Shown one piece after another: positions 56,531-63,253 of a stretch of 63,253 bases of DNA. The first letter of the stretch is position 1. Each line of letters opens with the position of its first letter. The position numbers and the translations under genes are program-made. Location of the stretch: the NCBI RefSeq assembly GCF_000714935.1, contig NZ_JMIR01000025.1, positions 1 to 63,253 of the forward strand, written 5' to 3'. The notes below the pieces were generated by a model that saw nothing but the letters and a program-made list of their open reading frames with translations, made no database searches and was not told the DNA's origin. This stretch comes from Tumebacillus flagellatus (GTDB lineage: Bacteria; Bacillota; Bacilli; Tumebacillales; Tumebacillaceae).

Positions 56531-56587
56531 GTGTGTTGCCTCCTTCGTGTTCTGTTCTTGTTGTCCTCATTGTACCAACGGGCAAAT

Positions 56588-56621
56588 AAAAAAGGCTCCG
56601 TCCAGGGACGGAACCTTTCTT
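56588..56621 (-). terminator. Terminator of the methionine transporter operon
   Basis: Minus-strand AAGGTTCCGTCC and GGACGGAGCC arms followed by TTTTTT. Confidence 0.8.
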
Positions 56622-56632
56622 CTACCCGAGGC

Positions 56633-57472
56633 TTAGAACGCCGGGATGATCGAGCCTTGGTATTTGTCTTCAATAAACTTCTTCGCTTCCGGAGAGTTGA
56701 GCGCTTGCGCAAGCTTCTTCAGAGCTTCGTTGTCTTTGTCCTTGGTGTTGACGGTCAGGACGTTTGCGTACGGGGAGTCTTTGTCTTCCAGGATCAGCGC
56801 GTCTTTGGTCGGAACGAGTTTTGCTTCCAGCGCGTAGTTCGTGTTGATCATGTCGAGGTCGACTTCCGGCAGCACGCGCGGAAGCATCGCCGCTTCCAGC
56901 TCTTTGAACTTGAAGTTTTTCTTGTTTTCGGTGATGTCTTTCAGGGTGCCGTTGATGCCGACGCCGTCCTTGAGCTTGATCAGGCCTTTTTTCTGGAGCA
57001 GGACGAGGACGCGGCCTTCGTTGGTGACGTCGTTCGGAACCGCGATGGTTGCCCCGTCCGGAAGTTCGTCTACGCTTTTGTATTTCTTGGAGTAGCCGCC
57101 GATCGGTTCCACATGCACCGCCGTCAGCGCGGTCAGGTCCAGCTTGTGGTCCTTGGCGAAGCTCTCCATGTACGGAACGTGTTGGAAGAAGTTCGCGTCG
57201 AGCGTGCCGTCCGCCAGTTTCAAGTTCGGTTGTACATAGTCGTTGAAGGTCACGATGTCGAGCTTCACGCCTTCTTTTTCCAGTTGCGGTTCGATCGCTT
57301 TGAGGATCTCTTCGTGCGGAACCGGAGAGGCGCCGACTTTCAAGGTGACGACTTTATTGCCGCCTTCGGTGGTGGTGGAACCTGCCGATTCGTTTTTGGT
57401 GGAAGAAGAACCGCACCCGATCAGGGAGACGGAGAGCAGAAGCGAAGCAGCGCCAAGGATCAGTTTTTTCAT
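56633..57472 (-). CDS. metQ: Methionine ABC transporter substrate-binding lipoprotein
   Basis: 279 residues from the ATG at 57472. Lipoprotein signal ending SVSLIGC with Cys20. NlpA/MetQ family: VTLKVGASPVPHEEILKAI, KEGVKLDIVTFNDYVQPN, DANFFQHVPYME, AIPNDVTNEGRVLVLLQ and DMINTNYAL. It binds methionine outside the membrane for MetNP. Third gene of metN-metP-metQ under a SAM riboswitch. Confidence 0.95.
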   Translation of the reverse strand: MKKLILGAASLLLSVSLIGCGSSSTKNESAGSTTTEGGNKVVTLKVGASPVPHEEILKAIEPQLEKEGVKLDIVTFNDYVQPNLKLADGTLDANFFQHVPYMESFAKDHKLDLTALTAVHVEPIGGYSKKYKSVDELPDGATIAVPNDVTNEGRVLVLLQKKGLIKLKDGVGINGTLKDITENKKNFKFKELEAAMLPRVLPEVDLDMINTNYALEAKLVPTKDALILEDKDSPYANVLTVNTKDKDNEALKKLAQALNSPEAKKFIEDKYQGSIIPAF

Positions 57473-57520
57473 GATGAAGATCATTCCTTTCGGTAGGTGG
57501 ATTCTATGGTTTGGATTGCC

Positions 57521-58192
57521 TTACTTGCGGTTGAAGCGGCGAACGAGTTTGTCGCCGAGCGTTTGGAACACTTGGACGAGCACGATCATGATCACGGTGG
57601 TCACGATCATCACATCCGTTTGGAAGCGTTGGTAGCCGAAGCGGATCGCGAGGTCTCCGAGACCGCCGCCGCCGATGACGCCCGCCATCGCGGTATACCC
57701 GACCAGTGCGACGAGGGTGATCGTGATCCCGGCGATGATGCCGGAGCGGGCTTCCGGAAGTAACACACGGCTGATGATCTGCCACGTGGTGGCCCCCATC
57801 GACTGCGCCATCTCGATCACGCCCTTGTCAACTTCCCGAAGCGATACTTCCACCAACCGGGCAAAAAACGGCGCGCTGCCGATCACCAGCGGCGGGATCG
57901 CAGCCGTGACCCCGATCGACGTTCCGACGAGGATCTGCGTGAACGGGATCAACATGATCAAGAGGATGATGAACGGAATCGAGCGGAAGATGTTGATGAT
58001 AAAACTCAACACCGCGTAGACGAGGCGGTTTTGCAACAAGTGCCCCGGCGAGGTCAACACGACCAGAACCCCCAGCGGGAGACCGATGAGCGCCGTGAAC
58101 AGCGTGGAGATCGCCACCATGTACAGCGTTTCACCGCACGCCGTCCAGATATCGGCCCATTGGATGTTGACAAACAGGTCGTTGAAATCCAT
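57521..58192 (-). CDS. metP: Methionine ABC transporter permease
   Basis: 223 residues, five or six membrane segments, transport permease fold with the EAA loop EMAQSMGATTWQIISRVLLPEA (about 130-150) and AGVIGGGGLGDLAIRFGYQRF typical of MetI/MetP. The ATG overlaps the metN stop. Forms the channel with MetN. Confidence 0.95.
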   Translation of the reverse strand: MDFNDLFVNIQWADIWTACGETLYMVAISTLFTALIGLPLGVLVVLTSPGHLLQNRLVYAVLSFIINIFRSIPFIILLIMLIPFTQILVGTSIGVTAAIPPLVIGSAPFFARLVEVSLREVDKGVIEMAQSMGATTWQIISRVLLPEARSGIIAGITITLVALVGYTAMAGVIGGGGLGDLAIRFGYQRFQTDVMIVTTVIMIVLVQVFQTLGDKLVRRFNRK

Positions 58193-59223
58193 TACAGCAG
58201 CACCTCCACTCGCAAGCCGCGCTCTTGCAGATGTTTCACCGCATCGCGGGCGTCGTCCGGCTCACCGGTGATCTCCAGAACCAAGCGCCCGAACGGGGTG
58301 TCTTTGATTCGGTTGATCGTGCCGTGCAAGATGTTGAACTGCACGGGGAGCGATTGCAGGACTTGGAACAACACCGGTTGGAACGTGGTGTCGCCAAGGA
58401 ACGAGACTTGCACGACTTGGTGACAGGCGCGTTCCGGTGCCGGCATTTTTTTGTATTGTTCCAAAAGTTCTTCAGGGAAGTCGAAGTCGCTGACTTGCTC
58501 GACAAACTCTTGTGTGATGCTCTGCTTCGGGTTGAGGAAAACTTCCGCCACCGGGCCGAGTTCGACGATTTCGCCGCCGTCGATGACGCCGACACGGTCG
58601 CAGATTTCGCGGATCACGTGCATTTCGTGCGTGATCAGCACGATGGTGAGGCCGAGTTTTTTGTTGATGTCGCTGAGCAGTTTCAAGATCGACTGCGTGG
58701 TCATCGGGTCGAGCGCCGAGGTGGCTTCGTCGCACAGCAACACTTTCGGGTCGTTGGCGAGGGCGCGGGCGATGCCGACGCGTTGTTTTTGTCCGCCGGA
58801 AAGTTGGGCGGGGTATTTCTTGGCGTGGTCTGCGAGGCCGACGAGTTCGAGCAGGTCGCGGACTTTTTTATCGATTTCGCTCTTCGAGCGTTTGCTCAAG
58901 CGCAGCGGGAAAGCGATGTTCTCGTAGATCGTCGCGGACGAGAGCAAGTTGAAATGTTGGAAGATCATCCCGATCTCGCGGCGCGCCGTTTGCAGTTGCG
59001 ACGGCGACAGTCGGGTCAAGTCTTGGCCGTCGACAATGATCGAGCCCATTGTCGGTTTTTCCAACAAGTTGATGCAGCGGATCAGCGTGGATTTGCCTGC
59101 ACCGGAGTGTCCGATGATGCCGAACACTTCGCCTCGTTCGATGGTCAAGTCGATCTTCTTCAGCGCGGTGATCGACTTTTTCTCAACGAGGTAATCTTTG
59201 CGTACATTTTGCAAGGTGATCAC
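58192..59223 (-). CDS. metN: Methionine ABC transporter ATP-binding protein
   Basis: 343 residues from a GTG at 59223, eight bases after AAGGAGG; this start gives ITLQNVRKDYLV as in MetN, while the longer frame runs into the riboswitch terminator. ABC ATPase: Walker A GHSGAGKSTLIR, Q-loop, signature LSGGQKQRVGIA, Walker B VLLCDEATSALD, H-loop ITHEM, and a C-terminal ACT-like NIL domain (LVLEITGEPDDARDAVKHLQ) that binds methionine for trans-inhibition. Confidence 0.96.
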   Translation of the reverse strand: MITLQNVRKDYLVEKKSITALKKIDLTIERGEVFGIIGHSGAGKSTLIRCINLLEKPTMGSIIVDGQDLTRLSPSQLQTARREIGMIFQHFNLLSSATIYENIAFPLRLSKRSKSEIDKKVRDLLELVGLADHAKKYPAQLSGGQKQRVGIARALANDPKVLLCDEATSALDPMTTQSILKLLSDINKKLGLTIVLITHEMHVIREICDRVGVIDGGEIVELGPVAEVFLNPKQSITQEFVEQVSDFDFPEELLEQYKKMPAPERACHQVVQVSFLGDTTFQPVLFQVLQSLPVQFNILHGTINRIKDTPFGRLVLEITGEPDDARDAVKHLQERGLRVEVLL

Positions 59224-59256
59224 CGTGGTTTCCTCCTTCGTCATTTTCCGGGAAAT

Positions 59257-59286
59257 AAAAAAGTGCCCTTCGACAGAGAAGGACAC
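59257..59286 (-). terminator. SAM-riboswitch terminator
   Basis: Minus-strand GTGTCCTTC and GAAGGGCAC arms around TCTGTC followed by TTTTTT; expression platform of the S-box. Confidence 0.88.
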
Positions 59287-59308
59287 AAATGCACATAGGT
59301 GGATTCGC

Positions 59309-59436
59309 GTCTCTCATCTGTCAAGACTTTGCAGTCTCGCAGGAATTGGCACCATTTCACTCAACCGAATGGGTTGTCGTGACGGTTGCCGAGGTTTCAT
59401 CGGGCCAGCCCCTCCACCTCTCTTGATAAGAGATAC
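59309..59436 (-). promoter_or_regulatory. SAM-I (S-box) riboswitch
   Basis: Minus strand has CTCTTATCAAGAGAGGTGGAGGG, then GGCCCGATGAAACCTCGGCAACC, GGTGCCAATTCCTGC and the closing AGATGAGAG, the ordered conserved blocks of the S-box aptamer (P1 ends CTCTTATC and AGATGAGAG, kink-turn GATGA, P3 core). With SAM bound the terminator at 59257-59286 forms and metNPQ is off. Confidence 0.95.
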
Positions 59437-59493
59437 TACTGGAATATTGAGTTAATCTGTCGGAATACTTACATTTGACTTCCGACTACACGG

Positions 59494-59523
59494 AGTATAG
59501 CACCCTTGCAAAAAGTTCGTCAA
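59494..59523 (-). promoter_or_regulatory. Sigma-A promoter of metNPQ
   Basis: Minus-strand TTGACG (59523-59518), an 18-base spacer and TATACT (59499-59494), about 60 bases before the riboswitch. Confidence 0.75.
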
Positions 59524-59641
59524 GGGGTTTTTTGTCCTCCAAATCTTTCACCGTGTTTGGAAGCGGGCGCGGGGTGATGCTAATCTCGGATGCGATGAGA
59601 GTCCATCCACACTATAGAGACGCCCCGAGGAGGTAGACACT

Positions 59642-62137
59642 TTGAAAAAGGTTACGACTCTAGCTGGCGTTTTCATTCTCTCCACCTCATTGCTCGCAGG
59701 TTGTTCGAACCAGGCGGCTCCAAACGGGTCGCCGGACGGCAAGAACGAGACGTACGACACCTCCCGCGGCGGCAAAGTTCTCGACACCCGTGACCCGCGC
59801 GGCCCGCGCACGCTGACGCCGGGCACGATGAACACCCGCGGCTATCATGCGGCAGGTCCCAATGCGGCCGGCGGCACGGCGGGGATTGCCGGGGTTGGCG
59901 GCGGCACGGCGGTCGGTCATCTGAACGCGCATTCCGACCCGCAGCTCGCGTCGCGGATCGCGTCGATTCCGGGTGTGTCCAGCGCGCGCGTGATCATCAA
60001 CGGCAACACCGCGTATGTGGCGGTGAATTCGCCGAACAACCGCAACGCGATCACGAAGCAAGGGACACAGGGGACGACTCAAAGGATTACAGGAAGCCGC
60101 GATACCGGGACGGTTTCCGGGAACAACAACCGCGTGCAAGGTCCGGTGGGCACCAGCACCACCAAGGGCGCAGGCACTCCGGTGACGCTCGGCGGCACCG
60201 GATCGGGCACGACTCCGGCAGGTTCGGGCACCACGTACAGCACGGGGACGAACCAAAACGGCACGAACAACAACTACCGCACGGGCCGCACCGGGCTGTC
60301 GATGCCGTTCGCGTTGGTGTCGCCGCCTAGCGCCAACGTCGGAGGTTCGAACTCTCCGTCGGTGAAGAGCAACAACACGACGGGGTATGGAACTTACGGC
60401 ACAGGTGCCAATACCGGGATGAGCGGGTACGGCAACTCGGGCACGTCGACGAGCACCAATACCTCCTCGTACACCTCGCCGAACACGGGGAACGCCGTGA
60501 ACGGGCAAGGCTCGGTGTTTAACGGGAACGGCTACGCGAACTCGTACGGCAATGCCTATGGAACTTCGATGACGAACATTTACGGCACTACCGGAACGGG
60601 CACCCCGTCGGGGGGAACGTATGGTACGTCGGGGGCCGGCGGCACGTACGGCACAGCCGGAATTGGGACAACCGGCACTTCTGGCACTTCCGGTGTTGGT
60701 ACCAGCGGCTCTTATGGCACTACCGGTACCGGAGTGGTTTCCGGTACAGGGAATCCGGGTACGATCGGCTACCTGACTGGGTATGCTGCGGGCAACAACT
60801 CCGGCACGTACGGTTCCAGCAACTACGGAACGTACGGCGCGGGGACGAACTACGGCACGACGTACGGCCGTGACGAAGCGCGAGGCGCGGGAACGGGCTC
60901 CCCGTCCGGCACCGGCGCAACGTATGGCGCGGGCACCACGTACGGCACGGGCACCACGTATGGCACGGGCACCACGTATGGCACGGGCACCACGTACGGC
61001 ACGGGCACCACGTACGGCAACGGCACGACCTACGGCAATGCCGGAACGGGCACGACGTACGGCGGCGCGGGGACAGGCACCACCACGTCCAACACCGGCG
61101 TTGGCGCGACGTACGGTGGAACGAACACCGGGGCCGGGTCCAATTCCGCCTACGGCACTCCGGGTATCGGCGGCGGTGTGATGTCCAACCTCGCAGGCGC
61201 TGTCGGCAACAGCATGCGGAATATGCTCGGCACGAACACCGCGGGTAGAGGAACGAACTACGGCACTTCTGGTACCAATGGTACCGGAACTGGCACCAAC
61301 TACGGCACTTATGGTACTGGCACAGGTACCAACTACGGCACTTACGGTGCTGGTGTTGGCACGAATTACGGCACCTATGGTACTGGCACGGGTACTAATT
61401 ACGGCACTTACGGCACCGGCACCAACTACGGCACCTACAATACAGGAACTGGCACTCGTAAGAACGGCAGCGGGCTGGGGATGGGTTCCGGCTACAGCGG
61501 TTCGAAGTCCGGCGCACGCGCGTACGGCATGAGCGGTGGAGGCAAGGCTGGCACAGCGGGCACGTATGGCTCTAACGGCGCATCGTCCGGCAACGGCTCC
61601 AACAACACGTACGGGCTGTACAACTCCTCCACCGGAGCCGGCAACCTGAACGTCTGGTCGGACAACACGTTGTCCAACGATCTGCAAGCGCAGATCGTCC
61701 AAGCCGTTCGCCAAGCGAACCCGACGATCCAAAACGTTTACGTCACCGGCTCCCCGTCCCTCATGAAACGCTTTGAGCAATACCTGCGCGGCGGTGCCAA
61801 CGCCGGTACGAACGCGGTCGGCAAAGCTGGCACCGCAGTCGGCCAAGCCGGCGGTGCGGCTGCCAACACCGTCCGCGACCTCGCAGGCAACGCGGCGTAC
61901 ACCGGCCGCAACTTCTTCAACGACATCCGCACCGGTTTCCGCAACGTCACCTCGACCCTGACCGGCGCCAACGCTGGTACAGGAGCAGGTACGCTGGGCA
62001 CGCAAGGAACCGGTTACGGCAGCCCGAATGCAGGCTACGGCACCACGCCGGGCGGCGCAACCACCGGCGGCGGCGCAATGGTTCCGTCCCGCAACGGTTC
62101 CACAACCGGAACGGGCGGCGGAAGCAGCATCCGCTAA
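59642..62137 (+). CDS. Giant YhcN/YlaJ-type sporulation lipoprotein with Gly/Thr/Tyr-rich insert
   Basis: 831 residues from a TTG at 59642 behind GAGGAGG. Lipoprotein signal ending LLAGC (Cys21). Residues about 90-130 (NAHSDPQLASRIASIPGVSSARVIINGNTAY split over strands) equal the first half of the YhcN/YlaJ domain; residues about 669-719 (SNDLQAQIVQAVRQANPTIQNVYVTG) equal its second half. Between them are ~530 residues of Gly, Thr, Tyr, Asn and Ser repeats (TTYGTG units at about 431-466, TGTNYGTYG units at about 540-600). After 720 there is a Gly/Ala region (AGTAVGQAGG) and a basic/Gly tail. Ordinary YhcN/YlaJ lipoproteins are 150-250 residues and sit on spore membranes. The insert looks like a disordered or silk-like coat material. 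Followed by a terminator. Confidence 0.82.
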   Translation: MKKVTTLAGVFILSTSLLAGCSNQAAPNGSPDGKNETYDTSRGGKVLDTRDPRGPRTLTPGTMNTRGYHAAGPNAAGGTAGIAGVGGGTAVGHLNAHSDPQLASRIASIPGVSSARVIINGNTAYVAVNSPNNRNAITKQGTQGTTQRITGSRDTGTVSGNNNRVQGPVGTSTTKGAGTPVTLGGTGSGTTPAGSGTTYSTGTNQNGTNNNYRTGRTGLSMPFALVSPPSANVGGSNSPSVKSNNTTGYGTYGTGANTGMSGYGNSGTSTSTNTSSYTSPNTGNAVNGQGSVFNGNGYANSYGNAYGTSMTNIYGTTGTGTPSGGTYGTSGAGGTYGTAGIGTTGTSGTSGVGTSGSYGTTGTGVVSGTGNPGTIGYLTGYAAGNNSGTYGSSNYGTYGAGTNYGTTYGRDEARGAGTGSPSGTGATYGAGTTYGTGTTYGTGTTYGTGTTYGTGTTYGNGTTYGNAGTGTTYGGAGTGTTTSNTGVGATYGGTNTGAGSNSAYGTPGIGGGVMSNLAGAVGNSMRNMLGTNTAGRGTNYGTSGTNGTGTGTNYGTYGTGTGTNYGTYGAGVGTNYGTYGTGTGTNYGTYGTGTNYGTYNTGTGTRKNGSGLGMGSGYSGSKSGARAYGMSGGGKAGTAGTYGSNGASSGNGSNNTYGLYNSSTGAGNLNVWSDNTLSNDLQAQIVQAVRQANPTIQNVYVTGSPSLMKRFEQYLRGGANAGTNAVGKAGTAVGQAGGAAANTVRDLAGNAAYTGRNFFNDIRTGFRNVTSTLTGANAGTGAGTLGTQGTGYGSPNAGYGTTPGGATTGGGAMVPSRNGSTTGTGGGSSIR
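60932..61039 (+). repeat. 18-base tandem repeat encoding GTTYGT units
   Basis: Units starting at 60932, 60950, 60968, 60986, 61004 and 61022 share GGCACCACGTACGGCACG with only silent or single changes (TAC/TAT, and AAC/AAT in the last copies). They encode a six-residue repeat inside the YhcN/YlaJ-type lipoprotein. Confidence 0.9.
61254..61452 (+). repeat. Second low-complexity repeat block (NYGTYGTGTGT)
   Basis: About five imperfect copies of a 30-39-base unit built on AACTACGGCACTTATGGTAC, alternating TAC/TAT and GGC/GGT codons, encode (T/V)GTNYGTYGTG-type peptide repeats in the same gene. Confidence 0.8.
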
Positions 62138-62152
62138 ACCCTTTGTTCCTGC

Positions 62153-62187
62153 AAGAACCTCGTCCCCCGCGGACGAGGTTCTTTTTT
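62153..62187 (+). terminator. Terminator after the YhcN/YlaJ-type gene
   Basis: AAGAACCTCGTCC and GGACGAGGTTCTT arms followed by TTTT. Confidence 0.9.
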
Positions 62188-62240
62188 GCGACGGCGGTTT
62201 GTTGCCCTAGCGATCATGAAAACTGTTCATTTTTCCCATG

Positions 62241-62279
62241 AAAAAACACCCCCTGCCCACGCGGGCAAGAGGCATTTTT
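62241..62279 (-). terminator. Terminator for the acidic duplicated-domain gene
   Basis: Minus-strand CCTCTTGCCC and GGGCAGGGGG arms (with G-T pairs) followed by TGTTTTTT. Confidence 0.6.
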
Positions 62280-62293
62280 CCTACAAAAGGGGA

Positions 62294-63091
62294 TTATAAG
62301 AAATCTCGACGCTCTAAGTGCATGTCTCCGATGTGATAGTCGGCATGGTTCATCGTGAACGAGATGTTCTCCGCTTCGCCAAGCTCCCCAAACGTCCGCG
62401 CCAGCATCTTGGCGACTTCGTTTGCTTCTTCATCGTCCGGGCGCTCCCAGAACTCAACGCGGCCGGAGACATTGTCGCCGATCTCGTCCACCGAGACGAT
62501 CCCCAGCGTGTGGTGTTCGTCGTCGTGGAGGTGATACTTGGTGTGTTCGCCCTTGCGGTACGCCACGGAGAGGTGGAACACCTCTTCTTCCTCGCCCGCA
62601 TCATCGTAATACACCATGTCATCCTCATCCTCTTCGTCGTCGAACACAATGTCGCTGCCGAGGTCGTCAAACTCGTAAGTCTCGACGCAATCCTCGTCGT
62701 CCTCATACTCGTCTTCGTCCTCAAACTCCCCGACAAACTCCAAGTTCTCGTCGTAGGCGTCAAGTTCGTCGTCGTGCACAGTTTCCACAGAGACCACCTC
62801 GAACGGCTCCATCTCCACCATCGACGAGATGTCCCCGTAGACCATCACCACAGAGCTGTCTTCCACGCCCAGCGCCGCGTTCAAGTGCTCAATGTAGGTG
62901 CGGACCTCCCCGGCGACGAGTTCCATGTCATCTTCCGACACCGCTTTGGTGTCGATCTGGATGGTGCCCGTCAACACATCCCCTTCGCGGTAGACCAAAT
63001 ACAGATCCCCGGCCCAGTTGTCGTTGAGGTAGATGCTGACCGTTTCCCCACCCGGCGTGCGCAATTCGGGTTTCAAAACCACTTGTTTCAT
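62294..63091 (-). CDS. Acidic protein with a duplicated domain, unknown function
   Basis: 265 residues from the ATG at 63091 (AAAGGGGG upstream). Two similar halves: residues 1-~95 (SIYLNDNWAGDLYLVYREG, VLTGTIQIDTKAVSEDDMELVAGEV) and ~180-265 (FHLSVAYRKGEHTKYHLHDD, VSGRVEFWERPDDEEANEVAKMLAR), joined by an ~80-residue Asp/Glu-rich linker (EFEDEDEYEDDEDC, DDEEDEDDMVYYDD). Both halves read strand-strand-G-strand-helix, suggesting a tandem duplication. No signal peptide. The acidic linker could bind calcium or basic partners. No family recognised. It is next to tRNA-Ile on the same strand. Confidence 0.75.
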   Translation of the reverse strand: MKQVVLKPELRTPGGETVSIYLNDNWAGDLYLVYREGDVLTGTIQIDTKAVSEDDMELVAGEVRTYIEHLNAALGVEDSSVVMVYGDISSMVEMEPFEVVSVETVHDDELDAYDENLEFVGEFEDEDEYEDDEDCVETYEFDDLGSDIVFDDEEDEDDMVYYDDAGEEEEVFHLSVAYRKGEHTKYHLHDDEHHTLGIVSVDEIGDNVSGRVEFWERPDDEEANEVAKMLARTFGELGEAENISFTMNHADYHIGDMHLERRDFL

Positions 63092-63146
63092 CTCGGAGTT
63101 CCCCCTTTGCACATAGAGTCCCTCTTAGTATTGCCCTCCTGCGTAC

Positions 63147-63183
63147 GAAAAAAAGACTCCTTCCGCAAAGGGAAAGAGTCTTT
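63147..63183 (-). terminator. Terminator downstream of tRNA-Ile
   Basis: Minus-strand GACTCTTTCC and GGAAGGAGTC arms (one G-T pair) followed by TTTTTTT. Confidence 0.85.
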
Positions 63184-63191
63184 CTCATGTT

Positions 63192-63253
63192 TGGTGGGCC
63201 CAAGAAGATTCGAACTTCCGACCTCACGATTATCAGTCGTGCGCTCTAGCCAA
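63192..63253 (-). tRNA. tRNA-Ile (anticodon GAT), 3' part
   Basis: Minus strand: D-arm remnant, anticodon stem CACGA/TCGTG with loop CTGATAA (anticodon GAT), T-arm GAAGTTCGAATCTTC and 3' end GGGCCCACCA with encoded CCA ending at 63192. The 5' part of the gene lies past the window edge. Confidence 0.92.

Noticed and set aside
60932..61039. Possible CRISPR-like array
   Set aside because: The repeats are contiguous 18-base coding units without spacers.
59687..62005. A 772-codon minus-strand frame opposite the YhcN/YlaJ-type gene
   Set aside because: The repeats keep stops out of the other strand; the product (Val, Arg, Ala, Gly runs) has no signal or start site, while the plus frame has a lipobox, AGGAGG and a YhcN domain.

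Overview
The window looks like chromosome from an endospore-forming member of the Bacillales, most like the Alicyclobacillaceae (Tumebacillus-type). This rests on GC-rich coding sequence, strong AGGAGG ribosome sites, frequent GTG/TTG starts, sporulation genes (SpoVB, a SpoIID/LytB protein, a YhcN/YlaJ lipoprotein, a CotS-type kinase, a LysM coat-type protein), SigI/RsgI, and the conserved Bacillales block dtd-relA-apt-recJ-secDF ... comN-spoVB ... yajC-tgt-queA-spoIID-like ... ruvBAC. The genus is an inference; no rRNA is present.

Layout. 1-3350 is an AT-richer accessory island ending at a selenocysteine tRNA. It holds the 5' end of a group II (IIC-like) intron placed just after a terminator, a WXG100 polymorphic toxin with a C-terminal deaminase-like domain and its probable immunity gene, a broken nucleotidyl-cyclase-like gene and a truncated integrase. 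3.5-11.2 kb holds small proteins around a giant CtpI/CtpH-like P-type ATPase, then TerC. 11.2-13.4 kb encodes a phosphonate-type uptake pair (PhnD, PhnE) without its ATPase, plus a DUF2203 protein. 13.4-18.2 kb is a compact seven-gene operon (FabZ-like dehydratase, catalytically dead ketosynthase, FabG-like reductase, two near-identical acyl carrier proteins, active ketosynthase, 4HBT thioesterase). It looks like a minimal type II polyketide/polyene synthase and is the best candidate for an undescribed system.

18.3-38 kb is mostly conserved housekeeping: stringent response, D-aminoacyl-tRNA proofreading, purine salvage, RecJ, Sec translocation, ComN, SpoVB, YetF-like protein, a tandem-GGDEF cyclase, queuosine tRNA modification and a SpoIID/LytB protein. 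38-49.9 kb holds an HD-GYP phosphodiesterase, a secreted multidomain esterase, RsgI-SigI, RuvBAC, a CobW-type metallochaperone, two tiny membrane proteins, a CotS-type kinase and a LysM/His-rich protein. 50-63.2 kb holds an MFS exporter, a TVP38 membrane protein, an atypical SDR, an S-layer-anchored DUF4855 protein, a DUF4097 protein, the metNPQ methionine transporter under a SAM-I riboswitch, a very large YhcN/YlaJ lipoprotein carrying a Gly/Thr/Tyr/Asn low-complexity insert, an acidic duplicated-domain protein and the start of tRNA-Ile(GAT).

Intrinsic terminators, often bidirectional, separate most transcription units. Long antisense open frames over GC-rich genes are shadows and are not annotated. 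All assignments come from reading motifs by eye; no database search was run.
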